From: Frankia sp. AiPs1
GTDB lineage: Bacteria; Actinomycetota; Actinomycetes; Frankiales; Frankiaceae
DNA length: 64,000 nucleotides
NCBI RefSeq assembly: GCF_023716945.1
Contig: NZ_JAMQQF010000001.1
Location: forward strand, 1-64,000
Direction of reading: 5' to 3'
The notes under the pieces were generated by a model. That model had not been told where the DNA came from. It saw only the letters and a program-made list of their open reading frames with translations, and did not search any database. The translations under genes and the position numbers were made by a program. This document shows, in pieces, positions 27,043 to 36,233 of this stretch (positions are counted from its first letter, which is position 1; every line of letters begins with the position of its first letter).

Positions 27043-27056
27043 TCTCATGTCGGGGT

Positions 27057-27440
27057 TCAGGTCAGAACGCGAGACTTCGCCCGCTGGAAGTCCTCCTCAC
27101 TGATCTCGCCGTTCCGGCGCAGGTCGGCCAGCTTCGCCATCTCGTCGGCGACCCCCTGGGACTGCACCGCGGACGGCTGGAACCCCTGGTACACGGCCTG
27201 CTGGCGCTGCCGGTCCGCAAGTGCCCGCTCACCCATCGAATCGCCACGGAAGATGGTGTACGCCAGCACGCCCAGAAGCGGGAGCACGATGACGGCGGTC
27301 AACCAGCCGGCCTTCCCCCAGCCGGAGAGGTCGCGACTGCGAAAGATGTCAGATATGACGACGAAGAGCAGGTACAGCCACAGCATGAACCCGAAGAACA
27401 GCAGCATGGTCCAGAAGGCCGAAAGAAGCGGATAATCCAT
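27057..27440 (-). CDS. PLDc_N/SHOCT small membrane protein
   Basis: A 127-residue protein with two N-terminal membrane helices (about 7-32 and 42-63, 'GWLTAVIVLPLLGVLAYTIF' being the second, in the style of the cardiolipin-synthase N-terminal PLDc_N domain). A cytoplasmic tail ends in a SHOCT motif ('ELADLRRNGEISEEDFQRAKSRVL'-like, about 100-126). SHOCT tails mediate oligomerisation. GAGGGGG precedes the ATG. Function unknown; such proteins are common in actinobacteria near stress genes. Confidence 0.8.
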   Translation of the reverse strand: MDYPLLSAFWTMLLFFGFMLWLYLLFVVISDIFRSRDLSGWGKAGWLTAVIVLPLLGVLAYTIFRGDSMGERALADRQRQQAVYQGFQPSAVQSQGVADEMAKLADLRRNGEISEEDFQRAKSRVLT

Positions 27441-27630
27441 GATGAAACCCCCTCGCGCAGGTCGCCATCGGATACCGGCGATGTCTCGTTGAGAGGCTTA
27501 CCCGAACTGTGCGTCACCACACGTTTCGCGGTCCTGGCGGGGAGTGGGCGAGAATCGGAATCCGTCGCCGGCGTCGGGGTGGATCGACGCACATTTCAGG
27601 GGTGTGATCCATGAGCGGCCACGGGCGCGT

Positions 27631-28494
27631 TCACCTGGCCGCGGATCTCGCGCGTCGCCTGAATGCGCGGAGGACGGACAGGCCCTGCTCGTTGTACCAG
27701 CCGCCGACGATCGCCCCGCCGGTGAGAACGACCCCGAGTCCGATCAGCCACGAAAGAAGCGTGAAGACGACGCCGATCTCGCCGTAGTTCCGTTCGTTCT
27801 CGACGATCGACGTCGAGAACAGCAGCCGGCTCACCACCCCGAGGCCGGTCAGGCCGATCGTGGTGAACACGGCCACGGGCAGGATTTCCCGCCAACGCAG
27901 CCGGCCGCGGACAAGAATCCAGGTGCCGATCCAGAACAGCAGCACCATCGCGGCGACGACGATCAGGCCCTGGCAGATCTGGCCGACGACCGTGCCGGTG
28001 AGCACCGCCCCGGTGGCGGTGGTACCGGCAAGAAAGACGATCAGTCCGGCGAGCCAGACCACCTGAGCCGGCACACCGCGCAGGCCGAACGCCGGAAGCC
28101 GGAAGACCCGCAGGTACACCGACTGCACCGCTCCGGCCAGGCTCAGTCCGCCCAGCGTCAGCCAGAGCGCGCCGAGGACCGTCCACCCGGACTGCGCGGA
28201 TCCGCCGCCGCCGCCGTCGGGGGTGAAGAGACGCTCGACGGCCATCGCGGCGTCGTGGTTCAGCCCCATCCGCCTGACGATGATCTCCGCCGCGCCGCCG
28301 GGGCGCAGTGGTGACACCGCGGCCAGGGTGATGATGAACGGGAAGAACAGCATCAGGATAAGTGCGGCAAGCGTCATCGCACCGTTTATCAGATCGCTCT
28401 CCCGCAACTGGCGGGTCAGGTCCTCCGCCGACGAATCGCGCCATCTGTCGCGAAACCCACCGCGCGGTCGAACCACACCTGCAGCATTACTCAA
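27631..28494 (-). CDS. YihY/BrkB-like membrane protein
   Basis: A 287-residue membrane protein with roughly six hydrophobic helices: about 39-60, 108-128, 145-170, 175-193, 208-228 and 243-265. Features of the YihY/virulence factor BrkB family include a cytoplasmic amphipathic start followed by 'LINGAMTLAALILMLFFPFI' and 'GVVFTLLSWLIGLGVVLTGG'. The role of the family is not settled. The annotated TTG start (28494) has no ribosome site; GTG at 28476 (codon 7) is an alternative. A poly-Gly loop 'PDGGGGGSAQ' lies near residue 93. Confidence 0.72.
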   Translation of the reverse strand: MSNAAGVVRPRGGFRDRWRDSSAEDLTRQLRESDLINGAMTLAALILMLFFPFIITLAAVSPLRPGGAAEIIVRRMGLNHDAAMAVERLFTPDGGGGGSAQSGWTVLGALWLTLGGLSLAGAVQSVYLRVFRLPAFGLRGVPAQVVWLAGLIVFLAGTTATGAVLTGTVVGQICQGLIVVAAMVLLFWIGTWILVRGRLRWREILPVAVFTTIGLTGLGVVSRLLFSTSIVENERNYGEIGVVFTLLSWLIGLGVVLTGGAIVGGWYNEQGLSVLRAFRRRARSAAR

Positions 28495-28568
28495 AGTGAG
28501 TGTCGGCGCATCCCGCCGGCCCGAGGCGGCGACCGCCGCCCCGGCGGGCGGGTCCCACCCCCGCCCGT

Positions 28569-30044
28569 TCAGACTGCCGTGCTGATCCGTCCGGACCGCG
28601 CGGCCTCGGCGAGTGCCGCGTGATCGCGTTCGTTCTGGTCGGCGTAGGCCTCGGCGAACCGGGTGATCGCCTGGTCGAAGGCGTCTCCGGCGCCGAGGTA
28701 GGCCGCGATCGCGACGCGGTCACCCGAGCGGGCGTGGGCCCGGGCGAGGGTCGCTCCGCACAGCCTCGCGAACAGGGCGAGCCCGTCGGGGTCCATGCGT
28801 TCGGGGAGCACGACGCCCTTCCAGTCCTGCAGCTGGCGGACGTAGAAGTCGCGGTGCCGCCCGTCGATGCCGCCCGCCCGCTGCCAGCCGAGGAGGATGT
28901 CCCCGACGGCCTGCATCAGACGTTGTCCGGCGACGACCCGCTCCCCCTGGTTGCCGTACCGGCTGGCGGGCAGGTGATCCGCCAGGACCGACGCCTGCGC
29001 CTCCTTGACCTGCAGCAGCAGCGGATCGTCGCGGTCGCGGCCGAGCAGCAGCGCCACCCAGCAGCGGGTTCCCACGCTGCCGACGCCGACGACCTTGCGT
29101 GCGACGTCGACGAGCCGATACTGGGCGAGCAGCGACCGCCGGTCGTCCGTCAGGGTGGCGCCGTACTGGTCGATGATGGTGGTGAGCTGATCCGTCAGCA
29201 GGTCGCGCTCAGCTCCGTGGAGCAGCTCGCGGACCGGGACGAGCAGCGGCGGGTCGGAGACGAAACGCGGATGGCCGTCCGTAACCTCCGTCAACCGGGC
29301 GAAGGCCCGTAGCCGGTCGCGGGACCGGGCGGTGGTGGCCGCGCGGGACAGGCGCCGGGTGTAGCGCCGCCCCAGCACGTCGGCGAGCTGGGCCCGCAGC
29401 TGGTCCACGTCGACGTGGGCGTACCAGACGTCGAGGTTGGTCATGGCCGCGAACCGGCGCATCCAGGCCCGGTACGCACCGATCGCCGCGGTGACGGCGG
29501 CCCGTCGCCGCGCCGGCGTGAACCCGTTGCCACGGCCGGCAATGACCAGGCTCGCGGCCAGCCGCTTCACATCCCATTCCCACGGGCCGGGAAGGGTCTC
29601 GTCGAAGTCGTTGATGTCGAACATGAGGTGCCGCTCGGGGGAGGCGAGCAGGCGGAAGTTGAGCATGTGCGCGTCGCCGCAGAGCTGGACGCCGATCCCC
29701 GAGACCGGGGTGCCGGCAAGGTCCGCCGCCATGATGGCGGCAGCACCACGAAAGAACCGGAACGGTGACTCCAGCATGCGCTGGTAGCGCAGCGCGACGA
29801 GCTCGGGCAGCCGGGTCTGCGACTGCCGCTCGAGCACGTCGACGGGATCGGCCCGGCCCGACGTCGGCGCGTACTCGCCGTGGGTCCGGCGCGGGGCGAG
29901 GATCCTCGTGCCCTTGCCCCAGGCCGCGCGTTCGGCCGGCGTGAGCTGTTCGGACCTCGCCGACAGCCGTGACTGCTCGGACCTCGCGGACAGCCGTGGC
30001 CGCGAACCGGCCGCGACCGGCGACGGGCTGACGACCGCTGCCAT
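28569..30044 (-). CDS. DUF2252 family protein (kinase-like fold)
   Basis: A 491-residue DUF2252 protein. Its landmarks are 'RYQRMLESPFRFFRGAAAIMAADL' near the N-terminal third, 'VQLCGDAHMLNFRLLASPERHLMFDINDFDETLPGP' with the 'GDAHxxNF' and 'DINDFDE' motifs that resemble the catalytic and Mg-binding loops of aminoglycoside-phosphotransferase-like kinases, and 'WEWDVKRLAASL'. The family is probably a small-molecule or protein kinase; substrate unknown. The ATG at 30044 has GAGGTG upstream and is preferred over the GTG at 30056. A nine-residue repeat (SRLSARSEQ twice) near the N-terminus comes from a 27-bp DNA duplication. Confidence 0.85.
   Translation of the reverse strand: MAAVVSPSPVAAGSRPRLSARSEQSRLSARSEQLTPAERAAWGKGTRILAPRRTHGEYAPTSGRADPVDVLERQSQTRLPELVALRYQRMLESPFRFFRGAAAIMAADLAGTPVSGIGVQLCGDAHMLNFRLLASPERHLMFDINDFDETLPGPWEWDVKRLAASLVIAGRGNGFTPARRRAAVTAAIGAYRAWMRRFAAMTNLDVWYAHVDVDQLRAQLADVLGRRYTRRLSRAATTARSRDRLRAFARLTEVTDGHPRFVSDPPLLVPVRELLHGAERDLLTDQLTTIIDQYGATLTDDRRSLLAQYRLVDVARKVVGVGSVGTRCWVALLLGRDRDDPLLLQVKEAQASVLADHLPASRYGNQGERVVAGQRLMQAVGDILLGWQRAGGIDGRHRDFYVRQLQDWKGVVLPERMDPDGLALFARLCGATLARAHARSGDRVAIAAYLGAGDAFDQAITRFAEAYADQNERDHAALAEAARSGRISTAV
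29946..29999. repeat. 27-bp tandem duplication inside the DUF2252 gene
   Basis: Two adjacent 27-bp units with only a few differences (for example CTGTTCGG versus CTGCTCGG). They encode two copies of SRLSARSEQ near the N-terminus, in frame, ahead of the conserved domain. Confidence 0.9.
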
Positions 30045-30065
30045 GCTCCACCTCACCCCGCTGCC

Positions 30066-30116
30066 GTTACTCCGGGTTCTCGGCCAGGATCGTTACTCCG
30101 GGTTCTCGGCCAGGAT
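30066..30116. repeat. 26-bp period duplication of a gene 3' end
   Basis: A 25-bp sequence starting GTTACTCCGGGTTCTCGG occurs at 30066-30090 and again, identical, at 30092-30116. The right copy encodes the last residues and the TAA stop of the CMD-like gene on the minus strand; the left copy is the duplicate just past its stop. The period of 26 would shift frame, but it lies outside the coding region. Confidence 0.93.
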
Positions 30117-30440
30117 TTCGTCCAGGCCGAGCGCGCGTAGGACGTTCCCGGCCGCCGACACGACCCGGGCACTTCCGACGATCGGTGCGATGGCGGTGGT
30201 CACGCCCTGCGCGTCGGCGGCGGTGAGGCCTGCCTCCTGGGCCGCGGCGAGGTGCATCAGATAGGAAGCGGGCGCCGAGTCCACGGCGACGAGCGCCGCC
30301 AGGCGCACGAGATGGTAGGTGCGCTCGTCCAGGCCCGAGCGCTCACGGGTGTCCAGGTGCATCTGTACGATCTCTTCGAAGACCGGCGCGTCACCGTGCG
30401 CGATCGCGCCAAGTGTCCGCTCAGGAGCCTGTGTCGTCAT
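30093..30440 (-). CDS. Carboxymuconolactone-decarboxylase-like protein lacking the Cys pair
   Basis: A 115-residue all-helical protein with the layout of the CMD/AhpD fold: 'LDERTYHLVRLAALVAVDS', then 'APASYLMHLAAAQEAGLTAADAQGVTTAIAPIVGSARVVSAAGNVLRALGL'. Where redox members carry C-x-x-C-x-x-x-H, this protein has S-A-P-A-S-Y-L-M-H, so only the His is kept and no thiol chemistry is expected. Function unknown. The end of the gene is duplicated just downstream. It lies 48 bp upstream of the DUF2252 gene on the same strand. Confidence 0.75.
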   Translation of the reverse strand: MTTQAPERTLGAIAHGDAPVFEEIVQMHLDTRERSGLDERTYHLVRLAALVAVDSAPASYLMHLAAAQEAGLTAADAQGVTTAIAPIVGSARVVSAAGNVLRALGLDEILAENPE

Positions 30441-30695
30441 TACTCTCCCCTTGTTTCGACCACTTGCGTTTCAGGGATATTTTCCTCCTATTGGCTGCCC
30501 GAGACCGACGGACGCAAACCTACAACGTCAACGGATCGAGGCAGAGGAAGCGGATTTCGCTATTTTTCGGAGTTTCTCGGCGTCACATTCCCGAGCCGTC
30601 CGCCGGCAGTTTATGGCTACCCCTCGCCGGGAAGGACGCGCACCGCGGGACCGTGATGGCGGCCGCCCCGGGCCGAAAGCAGGAGGGCTGCGCTC

Positions 30696-32096
30696 ATGGT
30701 TGCCAGTGCTGGCGGCGGCTCCAACGGTCCGTCGCGTCCGGACGACAACCGTCCCCTGGTCGTCGGGGAGCGGGCGGAGTACGAGCGGCTGCGCAGCGCG
30801 GCGGCGGTGCGCCACGACCGGCTACGGAGTGTCGGGGCATCCGTCCTGCTCCTGCTGGCCGCCGTGCTGGCGCCGCTCGCCGTGGTCGCCACCTGGGCCC
30901 ACACGACGATCTCCGACTCCGACCGGTACGCGGACACCGTCGCCCCGCTCGCCACCGACCCCGCGGTGCAGAACCTGGTGATCGACCGTCTGACCGAACA
31001 GGTCGTCAGCAACGTCAACGTCGATCAGGTCGCCGCGTCGCTTGCCGGCGTCCTCAAACGCAACGACGCTCCCCCCGCTGTCGTGGACCACGCCGACGCG
31101 CTGGCCGGTGCGCTGAAAACCGCCCTGACCAGCGCGGTGCGTCAGGTGGTTCAGGGGGTGGTCACCAGTGAGCAGTTCCCGCTGATATGGGAAAACGCGA
31201 ACCGGCGCGCACATGCCGCCGTGGTGAAGGTTCTGACCGGTAAGGGCGGCAGCGCCGTGCAGGCCAAGGACAACACGATCGTGGTGGACATCGGCCCGGT
31301 CGTCGACAGTGTGCAGAAACGGCTGGCCGACGCCGGCTTCGAAAAGGCCGGCAGGATTCCCGACGCCGACCGACAGATCGTCCTGCTGCGGACGGACAAA
31401 CTCACCAAGGCGCAGGACGCCTTGCGCCTACTCGCCATCCTCGGCCGCTGGCTGCCGGTCGCCGTGGTGGCCCTCGCCGCGCTGGGCGTGTGGCTGGCGC
31501 CCTCGCACCGCGCCGGACTCATGGCCACGGGCATCGGAATCGGCGCGACGATGATCGTGCTTCTCGTCGGACTGGCCGTCGCACGCCAGGTCTATCTGGA
31601 CTCCGTCCCGCCCGACACCCAGCCGCGGGACGCCGCAGCGGCCATCTACGACACTCTCGTCCGCTTCCTGCGAGACAGCGCGCTTACCTGGCTGACCATA
31701 GCCGTCATCATCGTGGTCGCTGGATATCTCTACGGGCCGGGACGCGGCGCCCGGGCCGTCCGCTCCGGCGCCGCCCACGCCACCGGAGCCGTCGGTCGGG
31801 CCGCGGGCCGGGTGGGTGTGCGTACCGGCGATGCGGGCCGCTGGTTGGACAGGCATCGCCGCCTCACCAACGGGATCGTCATCGGGGCCGGGGCGCTGGC
31901 CCTGGCGCTGTGGAACTCCCCGTCCCCGTCCTCGGTCGCCCTCGTCCTCGTGCTGGTTCTGGTCACCCTGGCTGCGCTGGGTGTCCTTGCCGCCGCCGGC
32001 ACCACCTCCACTACCACTACCACTACCACCCGACCCGATCCCGGGCGCCCCGATGGCGGGCCCTACGACGGCATCGTGGGGCCGCCGAGCAGCTGA
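30696..32096 (+). CDS. Actinobacterial four-helix membrane protein, unknown function
   Basis: A 466-residue membrane protein. A helix near 47-67 ('ASVLLLLAAVLAPLAVVATWA') is followed by an extracytoplasmic domain of about 170 residues ('DRYADTVAPLATDPAVQNLVIDRLTEQV'), then helices near 245-265, 272-292 and 330-350. A basic cytoplasmic stretch and one or two further hydrophobic segments follow before a Thr-rich tail (TSTTTTTTT). This layout is common in actinobacterial proteins of unknown role. AGGAGGG precedes the ATG. It is divergent from the CMD-like gene and converges with the lipid-kinase-like gene. Confidence 0.75.
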   Translation: MVASAGGGSNGPSRPDDNRPLVVGERAEYERLRSAAAVRHDRLRSVGASVLLLLAAVLAPLAVVATWAHTTISDSDRYADTVAPLATDPAVQNLVIDRLTEQVVSNVNVDQVAASLAGVLKRNDAPPAVVDHADALAGALKTALTSAVRQVVQGVVTSEQFPLIWENANRRAHAAVVKVLTGKGGSAVQAKDNTIVVDIGPVVDSVQKRLADAGFEKAGRIPDADRQIVLLRTDKLTKAQDALRLLAILGRWLPVAVVALAALGVWLAPSHRAGLMATGIGIGATMIVLLVGLAVARQVYLDSVPPDTQPRDAAAAIYDTLVRFLRDSALTWLTIAVIIVVAGYLYGPGRGARAVRSGAAHATGAVGRAAGRVGVRTGDAGRWLDRHRRLTNGIVIGAGALALALWNSPSPSSVALVLVLVLVTLAALGVLAAAGTTSTTTTTTTRPDPGRPDGGPYDGIVGPPSS

Positions 32097-32131
32097 CGCC
32101 CACGCCGCTACGCGATACGCACGGGCACGGT

Positions 32132-33481
32132 TCAGACCGGCGGGCGGCCGACGGCGATGCGGATCAGCGCGGGGAACATCCCCCAGACGCCCGGCCGCGC
32201 GGCCGGGACCCCGGGCGCGTGCAGCGGAATCCGAACGCGCACAGCCGCCGGCAGCAAGCGGAGATCCAGCGGTGGCGGCAGGCGCAGCGCCTCCCCGTCC
32301 ACGCCGACGCTGACCGGTCGTGCGGAGTCGATGCGCATGGTGGGGCTGGTCCACTGGCGGAAACCGCGGAACCGGCTGATGGCACCCATGGACTCGAGCG
32401 CGACGAGGGCGGGTAGGTCGCGGGCGCGATCGACGCGCAACGCCGCCACGCCAAGCCGGCCGCTGTCGAGCCGGGGCCGGGTACCGAAACCACCAAGGCT
32501 GTGTAGCTGGTAGGCGTTGTTCGACACGAGTAGGACGTCCGCGGTCGATCCGGCTCGACCGTCCGGGCCGGTGAAGCGAAGATCCGGCGCAGCGCGGTCC
32601 ACGCCCAGCAGGTCGGGCAGCATCGCGGCCGCCGTTCCCATCTTGGCCTCACGGTAGCTGTCGGACTGCACGATCTCGGCGTAGACGCCCAACGAGACGT
32701 TGTTGACGAACACACGCTCCCCGAGCTGACCGAGGTCAACGCGCTGCTCGACGGCGGGATCGAACGCGTCGAGCGCCCCCGCCACATCCTTCCGGTCGAG
32801 GCCGAGGTCGAGGGCGAAGTGGTTACGAGTACCGGCTGGGACGCAGACGAACGCCATCCCTCGCCGCCGCGCCACGTCCGCGACCAGTGCCTGCGATCCA
32901 TCGCCGCCCGCCATGCCCACCACGTCGGCTCCGCGGTCGGCGGCGTCCTCGGCGAGGGAACGCAGATCAGCGCGTTCGGTGAGGGTGACGACCGCGATCC
33001 CCCGCCGGGCGGCCTCCTGGGCGAGATGGTGGCGGTCGGCGGCGCCACCCCCGGAGCGCGGGTTCACCAGCAGGACGCCGCGCCGGGCGGCTCCCACCAG
33101 GAGCCCCTTCGGTCGGTGCCGTCCGAAGGCGCCGCGCGCCGCGGTTCCCGACGTGACGAGCAGGCCCGCGGTGACCAGCACGGTGGTCAGGCCGACCACC
33201 CCCCCGAAGGCGATCAGGCCGCCGAGCGTGCAGGCCGCCACGACAGCCGCGCTCACGCGGCGCAGCCCCCGTCCGACCAGCGCCGTCCAGCCCGCCACCA
33301 ACGCGATCGTCACAGCAGCGACCGAAACCGGCAGAGCAATCGGCCGATCGATCAGCCGGGCGACGATGACAGCGACCGCCGCGGCGAAGCTCACCAACGC
33401 CGCGCACGCCGCCACCCGCCGGGGGCGGGACACCGGTGCTCCCGCCCGCCACCCCAGCCGGTGAACCATCCAGGAAAGCAC
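32132..33481 (-). CDS. Diacylglycerol kinase-like (LCB5/YegS) lipid kinase with N-terminal membrane helices
   Basis: A 449-residue protein: four membrane helices in residues 23-115, then a DAGK catalytic domain. The domain shows 'VLLVNPRSGGGAADRHHL' near 136-153, the nucleotide motif GGDGS at 192-196, 'PAGTRNHFALDLGL' and a C-terminal 'SVGVDGEALRLPPPL'. The family phosphorylates diacylglycerol, ceramide or related lipids at the membrane. A GTG start is used, with AAGGATGG about 8 bp upstream; ATG at codon 5 is an alternative. It converges with the membrane protein gene, with 35 bp between stops. Confidence 0.82.
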   Translation of the reverse strand: MLSWMVHRLGWRAGAPVSRPRRVAACAALVSFAAAVAVIVARLIDRPIALPVSVAAVTIALVAGWTALVGRGLRRVSAAVVAACTLGGLIAFGGVVGLTTVLVTAGLLVTSGTAARGAFGRHRPKGLLVGAARRGVLLVNPRSGGGAADRHHLAQEAARRGIAVVTLTERADLRSLAEDAADRGADVVGMAGGDGSQALVADVARRRGMAFVCVPAGTRNHFALDLGLDRKDVAGALDAFDPAVEQRVDLGQLGERVFVNNVSLGVYAEIVQSDSYREAKMGTAAAMLPDLLGVDRAAPDLRFTGPDGRAGSTADVLLVSNNAYQLHSLGGFGTRPRLDSGRLGVAALRVDRARDLPALVALESMGAISRFRGFRQWTSPTMRIDSARPVSVGVDGEALRLPPPLDLRLLPAAVRVRIPLHAPGVPAARPGVWGMFPALIRIAVGRPPV

Positions 33482-33870
33482 GATGACCCATCCTTCCGAG
33501 CCTCACGGCGCCGAATGCCGGCGGACGCCGAGGAGGGGGAGGACCAGCGCGCGGAAAGCCACCCGACCTTCGTATCCGCTCAGTTTCCGGTCACGGAATT
33601 GCTCGATGAGATCCAGGAAGGAAGTAACTCATCTCCCACCCTCTTCCCGTATCGACCCCTCCACCGTCCCATCCCGTGACCTGGGTCAGCAACTCGATCA
33701 GGAGCGGAAAACCAACCGATACGGGCGAAGAGGGCGCGGTCTCTCGTCGCGTCCGCCTCGAAGGCCGGAAGTGCCACGCGGGACCGGCACGGCATGACCA
33801 GTGGCTTGAGTGACCTGTAGCCGGATTGCGGTGGGCGCGGCCGGCGTCAAACCCGGGCGTTTCACGCTGG
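33482..33870. other. Intergenic stretch without recognisable gene
   Basis: About 390 bp between the lipid-kinase gene start and the AAA-lid remnant. Several short ORFs exist but none shows family features or consistent codon bias. It may contain the promoter of the lipid-kinase gene; nothing else is seen. Confidence 0.6.
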
Positions 33871-34338
33871 TCAGGCGAGTGACACCGTCCAGTCGCCGTA
33901 CTCGCGGGCCACGTCGGTGACCGTCAGGGTGCCCGACCGGGTCGGGCCGTGCGTGCTCAGGGCCTGCTCGAGCGGGGTGATCAGCATGTTCTCGAGCGCG
34001 GAGCCGACGCCGTGGTCATCGGGGTGCAGGTCATCGAGGTGCAGGTCGGCGAGGTGCAGGTCGGCGGTGAGCTCGACGAGGAGGCGGGCGCGGGCGCGCG
34101 GGCCGAGGGTGAGATCGATGCCCTGTTCGGTGCGGATGCGGGCGACGAGCCGGCCGACGAGCAGATCGACGATCCGCTCGATGTCGGCGCGGTCATTATG
34201 GTTCGGCACCATACAAGTGTCGCCGGGGATGGTGAAGCTCCGGCCGGTTCGGGCCAGGTCGATCAAGACCCACGTCCTTCGCCAAGCGGACCGGCTCGTG
34301 ATCCACATGGGCCTCGGCACCACCGCATTACCGATCAC
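33871..34338 (-). pseudogene. C-terminal lid-domain remnant of a Clp/AAA-type ATPase
   Basis: The 155-codon frame has, from about residue 45, the look of the C-terminal small domain of actinobacterial Clp-like AAA ATPases: 'IERIVDLLVGRLVARIRTEQGIDLTLGPRARARLL', then 'HGVGSALENMLITPLEQAL' (compare 'GxRxL...I..PLA..L') and a final beta segment. No Walker motifs or large AAA domain precede it; the frame ends next to the stop of the SDR gene only 7 bp away. A degenerate repeat (DLHLADLHLDDLHPDD) encoded by about 15-bp units sits in the middle. Most likely a decayed fragment, though translation from the ATG at 34212 is possible. Confidence 0.5.
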
Positions 34339-34344
34339 GGTCGA

Positions 34345-35052
34345 TCAGACCCGCTTGGCCAACTCCGGATAGATCGCCGCCACCCCGCCGGACAGCCCGG
34401 CCAGCAACTGCACGCTGGTCTCGTCCACCAGGATCTCGAACGCCCCGGCCTGCACGCCGTCCAGCGTGATCTTCGCGGCGGACGCCGGGTCCAGCTTGGG
34501 CAGGTCGATCCCGCGGGTCATGTCCGTGTCCATCAACCCGACGTGCACCCCCGTGACCGCGGTGCCCTGCCCGGCCAGCCAGATCCGCTGCGCATTGGTC
34601 AGCGACCACTGCGCCGCCTTGGACGCCGCGTACGGTGCGATGGACGGCTCGCTGAACCAGGACGCCGCGGACAGGATGTTGACCACGGCACCGGTCCCGG
34701 CCGCCGCCAGCTGCGGCGCGAACGCCCGCGTCACCGCCAGGGTGCCGAAGTACTGCACGTCCATATGTGCCCGGATGTCCCCGATCGACCCCGACTCCAG
34801 CGACGCCCCGTTGGCGATCCCGGCATTGTTGATCAGCACCGTCACATCCCCGGTCGCGGCGACCGCCGCCGCGATCGACGCCGGATCGGTGACGTCGAGC
34901 TGGACCGGGATTGCCCCGGGCAGATCCACCGACGCCGGGGTCCGGGCCCCGACGTACACCTTCGCCCCGCGGGCCAGCAGATGCTCGGCCAGCTGCCGGC
35001 CGAAGCCGCGATTGCCGCCGGTTACCAGGGCCGTGCTGCCCAACAATTCCAT
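34345..35052 (-). CDS. Short-chain dehydrogenase/reductase
   Basis: A 235-residue classical SDR. The cofactor motif TGGNRGFG is at 11-18, NNAG at 75-78, and the catalytic Tyr and Lys in YAASK at 141-145 with Ser near 128-131. It is a Rossmann-fold NAD(P)(H) oxidoreductase with unknown substrate. The ATG at 35052 is used as it starts the family (MELLGSTALVTGG); the upstream ORF extension is not family-like. It is divergent from an AraC-family regulator, so regulation by that protein is likely. Confidence 0.88.
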   Translation of the reverse strand: MELLGSTALVTGGNRGFGRQLAEHLLARGAKVYVGARTPASVDLPGAIPVQLDVTDPASIAAAVAATGDVTVLINNAGIANGASLESGSIGDIRAHMDVQYFGTLAVTRAFAPQLAAAGTGAVVNILSAASWFSEPSIAPYAASKAAQWSLTNAQRIWLAGQGTAVTGVHVGLMDTDMTRGIDLPKLDPASAAKITLDGVQAGAFEILVDETSVQLLAGLSGGVAAIYPELAKRV

Positions 35053-35240
35053 GATCTGCCCCAGGAGAATGACGGGCTCCTCAGCCCGTGACGATTGCCG
35101 ACAGCAATCACCGTATGGACCGCCCCTGCACCGGTCGATGCTCGAAAGCAGCAGGAAAATATCCGTCTGACTCATCCTGAGCCACCCGTACGACGCAACG
35201 GCACCCGATGACCCCGGCCGCGCTCGCTACCCTGACCGGC

Positions 35241-36209
35241 ATGGATCTCCTGGCCGACGTACTCGCCGTCTCCGGCGTCCGCGGCACCCTCGGCGCTCGC
35301 ATCGAAGCCGGTCAGGACTGGGCGGTGTGGTGGAGCGACTGCCCCGGCGCCGCCTTCTACGCCGTCACCACCGGCACCGCCTGGCTCACCCTGCCTGGCC
35401 ACGAACCCTGCCAGCTCCTGCCCGGCGACGTCGTCCTGCTGCCCACCGCCAGCGGCCACACCCTCGCCAGCCACCCCGAGGCCACCGCCCCCGCCTGCGA
35501 CGCCACCGCCGCCGCCGCCGACCACGCCCGCCGCCACAGCGACGTCCTGCGCTTCGGCACCGGCCCGGTCCAGACCCACATCCTCGGCGCCGGCTACGAC
35601 CACGACCCCGCCGTCACCACCCAGGTCCTCGCCCTATCCCCCGCCCTATCCCCCGCCCTCGTTCACCTGCGCGCCGACCACGGCACCCCCCTCGACGACA
35701 CCGTCCGGCTCCTGGCCCGCGAACTGGCCCACCCCCAGATCGCCTCCGTCGTCGTCCTCAACCGCCTCGTCGACATCCTGCTCGTGCAGCTCCTGCGCGT
35801 CTGGCTGTCCACCGAACCCGCCCACTGCCAGGGATCCTGGCTCGGCGCCCTCAGCGACCCGATCATGAGCCAGGCCCTGACCAAACTCCACCAGGACCCG
35901 GCCCGCCCCTGGACCACCGCCGACCTGGCCGCCGAAATGGCCGTCTCCCGGGCCACCCTCACCCGTCGCTTCCGCGCCGTCACCGGCCAGACCCCCGGTG
36001 CCTACCTCACCCAATGGCGCATGGACCTGGCTGCCCTGCGCCTGCGCGACACCGACGACCCCCTCGAGACCATCGCCGCCGCCGTCGGCTACACCTCCGT
36101 GTACGCCTTCAACCGCGCCTTCAACCGCGCCCGCGCCCAACCTCCCGGCCGCTACCGGATCACCTCCCGGCAACCGACCCCCACCGGGGCCCGCACCAGC
36201 TCCGGCTGA
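35241..36209 (+). CDS. AraC-family regulator with cupin sensor domain
   Basis: A 322-residue AraC/XylS regulator: an N-terminal cupin_6 domain ('MDLLADVLAVSGVRGTLGARI', 'LPGDVVLLPTASGHTLASHP') and a C-terminal double HTH ('WTTADLAAEMAVSRATLTRRF', 'DPLETIAAAVGYTSVYAFNRAF'). The first Met at 35208 is possible, but the family normally starts at MDLL (35241). It is divergent from the SDR gene with a 188-bp spacer; this arrangement is typical of a regulator controlling its divergent oxidoreductase. A nine-bp duplication encodes SPALSPAL. Confidence 0.87.
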   Translation: MDLLADVLAVSGVRGTLGARIEAGQDWAVWWSDCPGAAFYAVTTGTAWLTLPGHEPCQLLPGDVVLLPTASGHTLASHPEATAPACDATAAAADHARRHSDVLRFGTGPVQTHILGAGYDHDPAVTTQVLALSPALSPALVHLRADHGTPLDDTVRLLARELAHPQIASVVVLNRLVDILLVQLLRVWLSTEPAHCQGSWLGALSDPIMSQALTKLHQDPARPWTTADLAAEMAVSRATLTRRFRAVTGQTPGAYLTQWRMDLAALRLRDTDDPLETIAAAVGYTSVYAFNRAFNRARAQPPGRYRITSRQPTPTGARTSSG

Positions 36210-36233
36210 ACGACAACGCCCACTTGTCGCTTT

